DNA of 17,720 nucleotides from NCBI GenBank assembly GCA_041738285.1, contig JBGSQB010000055.1:1-17720 (forward strand), given 5' to 3'. Position numbers and translations under genes: made by a program. Under the pieces are notes generated by a model. The model searched no databases. It was not told the DNA's origin and worked only from the letters and a program-made list of their open reading frames with translations. Source of the DNA: SZUA-521 sp041738285 (lineage in GTDB: Bacteria > Pseudomonadota > Gammaproteobacteria > Pseudomonadales > Azotimanducaceae). How positions within the stretch are numbered: position 1 is the first letter of the stretch; the number at the start of each line of letters is the position of its first letter. Of the stretch, positions 14,855 through 17,720 are shown piece by piece.

Positions 14855-14955
14855 TTTCGTGCCGTAGCGTCGTTCATGAGTTGAGTGCCCGGCGCCTCAC
14901 GTTTATATGACAGGACGCGGTGAATTTCCCGCTCTGTCGCCGTATGCTGGAGCGC
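14855..14955. promoter_or_regulatory. Divergent intergenic region, sigma factor / phosphatase
   Basis: This 101-bp gap must hold the promoter of the sigma operon (- strand) and probably that of the phosphatase (+). On the - strand TGTCAT (14912-14907) sits in an AT-rich patch (TGTCATATAAACG), and GGGAAATT lies about 20 bp further upstream. TGTCA-type -35 elements are known for some ECF groups, so autoregulation is plausible, but no -10 is convincing. I cannot assign a promoter with certainty. Confidence 0.3.
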
Positions 14956-15465
14956 ATGACCCGCACCATCTATGTATCGAGTCTGTATGAAATGCCGCAA
15001 TGGGTGCAGCGGCATCGCCCGTCTCACCTCGTGTCGGTCATTCAGCATGCGCTGCAGCCTGCGCGGCCGACGGAGATCGCCCACGAGCGACATCTGCGCC
15101 TTGGCGTCGATGACATCTCCGAACCGATCCCCGATGCGGTGCTACCGGGTCAATCCGACGTGGCGGCCTTGATCGAGTTTCTGGACGACTGGCGACCCGC
15201 CGACGGCAGCCTGCTGGTGCATTGTTATGCAGGTATTTCGCGCTCGACCGCCTGCGCGCTGATCGCCCATGTCATCCACACCAAAGACCCTGAGCATTCG
15301 GTCGCTGCATTGGCGGCAGCCGCGCCGAACGCCCGTCCCAATCGGCGCATCATTGCGTTGGCCGATACGCTGCTTGGTTACGGCGGTGCGTTGTCGTCCG
15401 CACGCGCGGCGATGCCTGAGGGGCTGCCCGCAGTGGAAGCGCCGCTCACGATCCTGAAGCTGTGA
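14956..15465 (+). CDS. Dual-specificity/tyrosine-type protein phosphatase
   Basis: A 169-aa protein with the Cys-based phosphatase signature HCYAGISRS (89-97), that is HCX5R followed by Ser, with C90 as nucleophile and R96 binding phosphate. D52/D53 in RLGVDDISEP are candidates for the general acid. No signal peptide or membrane segment, so it is probably cytoplasmic. This protein type (about 165-180 aa) is common in alpha- and gammaproteobacteria; its substrates are unknown. The start was set at ATG 14956, which has GGAG close upstream and begins MTRTIYVSSLYEMP. In-frame starts at 14920 (GTG) and 14944 (ATG) are possible but add non-conserved residues. It is divergent from the sigma factor, and the palindromic element begins 5 nt after its stop. 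Confidence 0.88.
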   Translation: MTRTIYVSSLYEMPQWVQRHRPSHLVSVIQHALQPARPTEIAHERHLRLGVDDISEPIPDAVLPGQSDVAALIEFLDDWRPADGSLLVHCYAGISRSTACALIAHVIHTKDPEHSVAALAAAAPNARPNRRIIALADTLLGYGGALSSARAAMPEGLPAVEAPLTILKL

Positions 15466-15469
15466 GCGG

Positions 15470-15555
15470 GGGAAATAGGGGACAGTTGACCTATTTCCGA
15501 CTGAGGTCGGCCAGAGTTCTTCCGTTGGAAATGGGTCAACTGTCCCCTATTTCCC
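15470..15555. repeat. Nested palindromic element (REP/MITE-like)
   Basis: The 29-nt arms 15470-15498 and 15527-15555 are inverted copies with one T/G difference (15492 vs 15533), around a 28-nt centre (15499-15526). Each arm is itself a palindrome: GGAAATAGG at 15471-15479 pairs with CCTATTTCC at 15490-15498, and GGAAATGGG at 15527-15535 pairs with CCTATTTCC at 15546-15554 with one mismatch. The core of each arm contains GGGGACAGTTGACC. It fills the gap between the convergent ends of the phosphatase and MFS genes. I recall similar GGGGACAG palindromes scattered in gammaproteobacterial genomes next to REP-associated transposases; no such gene is seen here. It may also terminate transcription in both directions, although no T-tract follows. 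Confidence 0.8.
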
Positions 15556-15568
15556 TGCCCCCGATTCC

Positions 15569-16783
15569 CTATCGCATGCTACGCACGTCGCGATCGAGCA
15601 GCGCGAGCGCGGTCGGGACGATGATCAAGGCCGCCGCGATCAGCAGCGTTGGCGTCGAGCCGATCCGCTCGAGTAGCAGTCCCGCGCCGATCAGGCCGAG
15701 CGGCGCAAGGGCAATCGATCCGAGATTGTCGTAGGCGCTCACCCGGCTCAGCACGTCGGGCGGGATCTTGCGGTGCAGTGTGGTGACCCACAACACGCCG
15801 AACACCTGACCCGCGATGCCGTTGATGAATGCGCCCATGGCAATGAGCCACACCCAGGTGGTGGAGGCGAGCATCAATGCCGGCAGCGCAAAGAGAAAGA
15901 CGCAATTGGTGGCCACCAGCATCGGCCGCTTGACGTCGATTCGCAGCGCAAGCACACCGCCCGCAAGCGTACCGAAGCCCATCGCGGCGGCGATGAACCC
16001 CCAGTCCATTGCACCGCCGAGGCTTTCGCGCGCCACAGCCGGTCCGATCAGACCGTACACGCTATGGGCGCCGGCGACCACGAGGGAGAACTGCAGCACG
16101 ATGACCCACAGCCATCGATGCGCCATGAACTCCGTGAATCCGCCTCGTAGATCCGCAATCAGCGTCGACGGCGCCGGCCGCGCGCGGCGCGGCAGGTCGA
16201 TGGTCACGATGAACAGCGCAGATGCGAGGAACGTACCCGCATTCACCAGCACTGCGACGCCTGCGCCAAACGCGGCGACCAGCACACCGGCAAGGGCGGC
16301 GCCCAGCGAAGTCGCACCGGAGCGCGCAGTTCCGAGTAGTGCGTTAGCCGGCTGTAGCTTTTCAATGGGCACCACTTCCGGGATAAACCCCATCAAAGCC
16401 GGGCCATGGAATGCGAGTGCGACACCATTGAGTGCCATCAGCATCATGAGCAGGGGCACCGTAGCGAATTCGCCGATGAGCGCAGCCGCCATCGTGCCGA
16501 GCGCGATCATGGCGGTCAGGTCTGCGCCAATCATGACGTAGCGCCTTGGCAGCCGATCGGCAACGACGCCACCAAACATCAAAGCCAGCACCTGTGCGCC
16601 GGTTTGGCTCGCGATAACGAGACCGGTATCGGCGGCAGAGCCGGTGAGTTCGAGCACCCCGAACGCCATCGCGATGGGCGCCATCGATGTGCCGAACCAG
16701 GAGACGAGGTGCGCGCCAAACAACCTCGGAAAATTCCGCTCGCGCAGGAGCGTAAGGCCACCACGAATGCGCCCCGCGCTCAT
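15569..16783 (-). CDS. MFS transporter, EntS-like (MFS_3)
   Basis: A 404-aa inner-membrane protein with about 12 hydrophobic segments. The MFS motif A loop is GGVVADRLPRR (71-81). FHGPALMGFIPEVVP and LQPANALLGTARSGATSLGAALAG are typical of the EntS/MFS_3 branch, as in the other exporter at 4293-5534. It probably exports a small molecule by proton antiport; the substrate is unknown. The start at 16783 has only a weak upstream ribosome site. It is divergent from the serine hydrolase gene across 81 bp, and its stop lies 13 bp from the palindromic element. The two EntS-like proteins in this window are related in family but not obviously recent duplicates. Confidence 0.88.
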   Translation of the reverse strand: MSAGRIRGGLTLLRERNFPRLFGAHLVSWFGTSMAPIAMAFGVLELTGSAADTGLVIASQTGAQVLALMFGGVVADRLPRRYVMIGADLTAMIALGTMAAALIGEFATVPLLMMLMALNGVALAFHGPALMGFIPEVVPIEKLQPANALLGTARSGATSLGAALAGVLVAAFGAGVAVLVNAGTFLASALFIVTIDLPRRARPAPSTLIADLRGGFTEFMAHRWLWVIVLQFSLVVAGAHSVYGLIGPAVARESLGGAMDWGFIAAAMGFGTLAGGVLALRIDVKRPMLVATNCVFLFALPALMLASTTWVWLIAMGAFINGIAGQVFGVLWVTTLHRKIPPDVLSRVSAYDNLGSIALAPLGLIGAGLLLERIGSTPTLLIAAALIIVPTALALLDRDVRSMR

Positions 16784-16864
16784 GGCGGTGCGCCGCTCAT
16801 TGCGGCACGCGGAGCGAATCTGTTCTCATCCTCGCCTTGGCCATTTGCAGTTCGAGGACATAGC
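16784..16864. promoter_or_regulatory. Divergent intergenic region, MFS / serine hydrolase
   Basis: An 81-bp gap that should carry promoters for both divergent genes. The only clear element is GAGGA at 16854-16858, 6 nt before the GTG start of the hydrolase on the + strand. I see no convincing -35/-10 pair or operator. Confidence 0.35.
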
Positions 16865-17720
16865 GTGACGGATTCTTCGCCGAATTTCCCTGTGCATGGG
16901 CGGGTCGCGCCTGGCTTCGAACTCGTACGCGACGTGTTTCGCGCCAACTTTACCGACGACATCGAAGTGGGTGCGAGTTTCTGCGCCGTGCTCGACGGCC
17001 ATACGGTCGTAGACCTGTGGGGTGGCTATCAGGATCGCGATCAGACGCGGCCGTGGCAGGAGAACACCCTCGTCAATGTGTACAGCACCACCAAGGGTGT
17101 CGCGGCGATTGCCTTCGCAACGCTGCTCGACGATGGGCTGATGGACTATGACGCACCGGTTGCCGACTACTGGCCCGAACTGCGGGCGGGTCGAGATGGG
17201 CTCACCGTCGGCCAACTGCTGTCGCACCAGGGCGGCATCTGTGGGCTGCGATCGAAGGTGACGGTGGAAGACCTGTATGACTGGCGCGGCATGATTGCGC
17301 GCATCGAACAAGAAGAACCCCACTGGACGCCGGGGACCGCTGCCGGTTATCACGCGGTGCTGTGGGGCTATCTGCCGGGCGAACTGATGCTGCGCGCCTG
17401 TGGAGAATCGTTGGGTCAGCGACTGCGTGAACGAATCGCGGGCCCGCTCGATGCCGACTTCTACATTGGGCTACCTGCGTCGGAGCATAGCCGCGTTGCC
17501 GACCTGATTGGTCCGAACCATGCACGCAAACAGCCGGATCTGGCCGCGCTGATGGCGATCAAGATGCCGCCCCTGTACAAGTGCGCGTTGCAGAATCCAT
17601 CGATCCGGCCGTGGCAGGATGCGTGCAGCCCGGCGTGGCGCAGTGCGGAAATAGCCGCGGCCAACGGTCATGCCAACGCACGGGGAATCGCGCGCATCTA
17701 CGCGGCCGCCACGGGCGGCG
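16865..17720 (+). CDS. Beta-lactamase-fold serine hydrolase (EstB/family VIII-like), 3' truncated
   Basis: An open frame of 285 codons runs off the right edge, so the C-terminus is missing. It begins with GTG, supported by GAGGA 6 nt upstream. The catalytic S-x-x-K motif is STTK (74-77), in VNVYSTTKGVAAIAFATLLDDG. The second motif is Y162 in GYHAVLWGYLPGEL, the class C-type Y-x-x position. LSHQGGI (119-125) and IAGPLDADFYIGLP (191-204) are also typical. It resembles the serine hydrolase/EstB carboxylesterase group, which hydrolyses esters or, weakly, beta-lactams. No signal peptide is visible, which argues for a cytoplasmic esterase rather than a secreted beta-lactamase. Family members are usually about 380-400 aa, so roughly 100 residues lie beyond the edge. 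It is divergent from the MFS exporter. Confidence 0.88.
   Translation, partial: MTDSSPNFPVHGRVAPGFELVRDVFRANFTDDIEVGASFCAVLDGHTVVDLWGGYQDRDQTRPWQENTLVNVYSTTKGVAAIAFATLLDDGLMDYDAPVADYWPELRAGRDGLTVGQLLSHQGGICGLRSKVTVEDLYDWRGMIARIEQEEPHWTPGTAAGYHAVLWGYLPGELMLRACGESLGQRLRERIAGPLDADFYIGLPASEHSRVADLIGPNHARKQPDLAALMAIKMPPLYKCALQNPSIRPWQDACSPAWRSAEIAAANGHANARGIARIYAAATGG

Noticed and set aside
14851..15093. An 80-codon - strand frame upstream of the sigma factor
   Set aside because: Mostly antisense to the phosphatase and without recognisable features. Only its final 8 codons, from ATG 14877, remain of interest as a possible leader.
15470..15555. Intrinsic terminator as the sole explanation for the palindrome
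   Set aside because: There is no T-run after either arm, and the nested structure with long near-identical arms exceeds what a terminator needs. Terminator activity remains possible as a side role.
16865..17720. Secreted class C beta-lactamase (resistance gene)
   Set aside because: No signal peptide is visible and the HQGGI/GYHAVLWG pattern fits the EstB-type esterase group better; the KTG-type third motif lies beyond the window, so it cannot be examined.
1..17720. CRISPR arrays, tRNA or rRNA genes, integrase/transposase genes, prophage
   Set aside because: No regularly spaced direct repeats, tRNA-like cloverleaf, rRNA-like segment or recombinase motif was noticed while reading both strands.

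Overview
The window is GC-rich, densely coding bacterial DNA. It holds 17 complete or nearly complete protein genes, plus the tail of an 18th at the left edge and a truncated gene at the right edge. No stretch longer than about 110 bp lacks a gene. I saw no tRNA, rRNA, CRISPR array or transposase gene. Gene content (TolB-like/TPR membrane protein, DUF1501/DUF1800 pair, ECF sigma factor, family VIII-type esterase, several SDRs) and base composition suggest a free-living proteobacterium, most likely a gammaproteobacterium of the Steroidobacter/Nevskia/Xanthomonas breadth. That placement is inference; no marker gene is present.

Left part, + strand (1-1752): the 3' end of a DUF6515-like secreted protein gene, then a complete paralog-like copy, a DUF2277 protein and an O-methyltransferase. 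The methyltransferase stop overlaps a convergent unit on the - strand (4280 to 1736): a CPXCG zinc-ribbon protein, an LLM flavin-dependent oxidoreductase (ATGA overlap) and a GPH-type sugar/cation symporter. Divergent from it, with only 12 bp between start codons, is an EntS-like MFS exporter (4293-5534).

Central part, all - strand (14854 down to 5541): ten co-directional genes. The first six are almost gapless: ECF sigma factor, small single-pass membrane protein (candidate anti-sigma), periplasmic LTxxQ (Spy/CpxP-like) protein, DUF1800 lipoprotein, Tat-exported DUF1501 protein and an atypical SDR. The first three have the parts list of a CnrYXH-like trans-envelope switch, here joined to a DUF1800/DUF1501 pair of unknown function. 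After 75 bp come a TolB-like/TPR membrane protein, an isocitrate lyase/PEP mutase family protein (ATGA-coupled) and a classical SDR.

Right part: a dual-specificity-type protein phosphatase (+) is divergent from the sigma factor. It is followed by an 86-bp nested palindrome that looks like a REP/MITE-type element, a third MFS transporter (-), and a divergent, truncated beta-lactamase-fold serine hydrolase (+) running off the edge.

The items most worth following up are the sigma/LTxxQ/DUF1800/DUF1501 operon and the palindromic element at 15470-15555.
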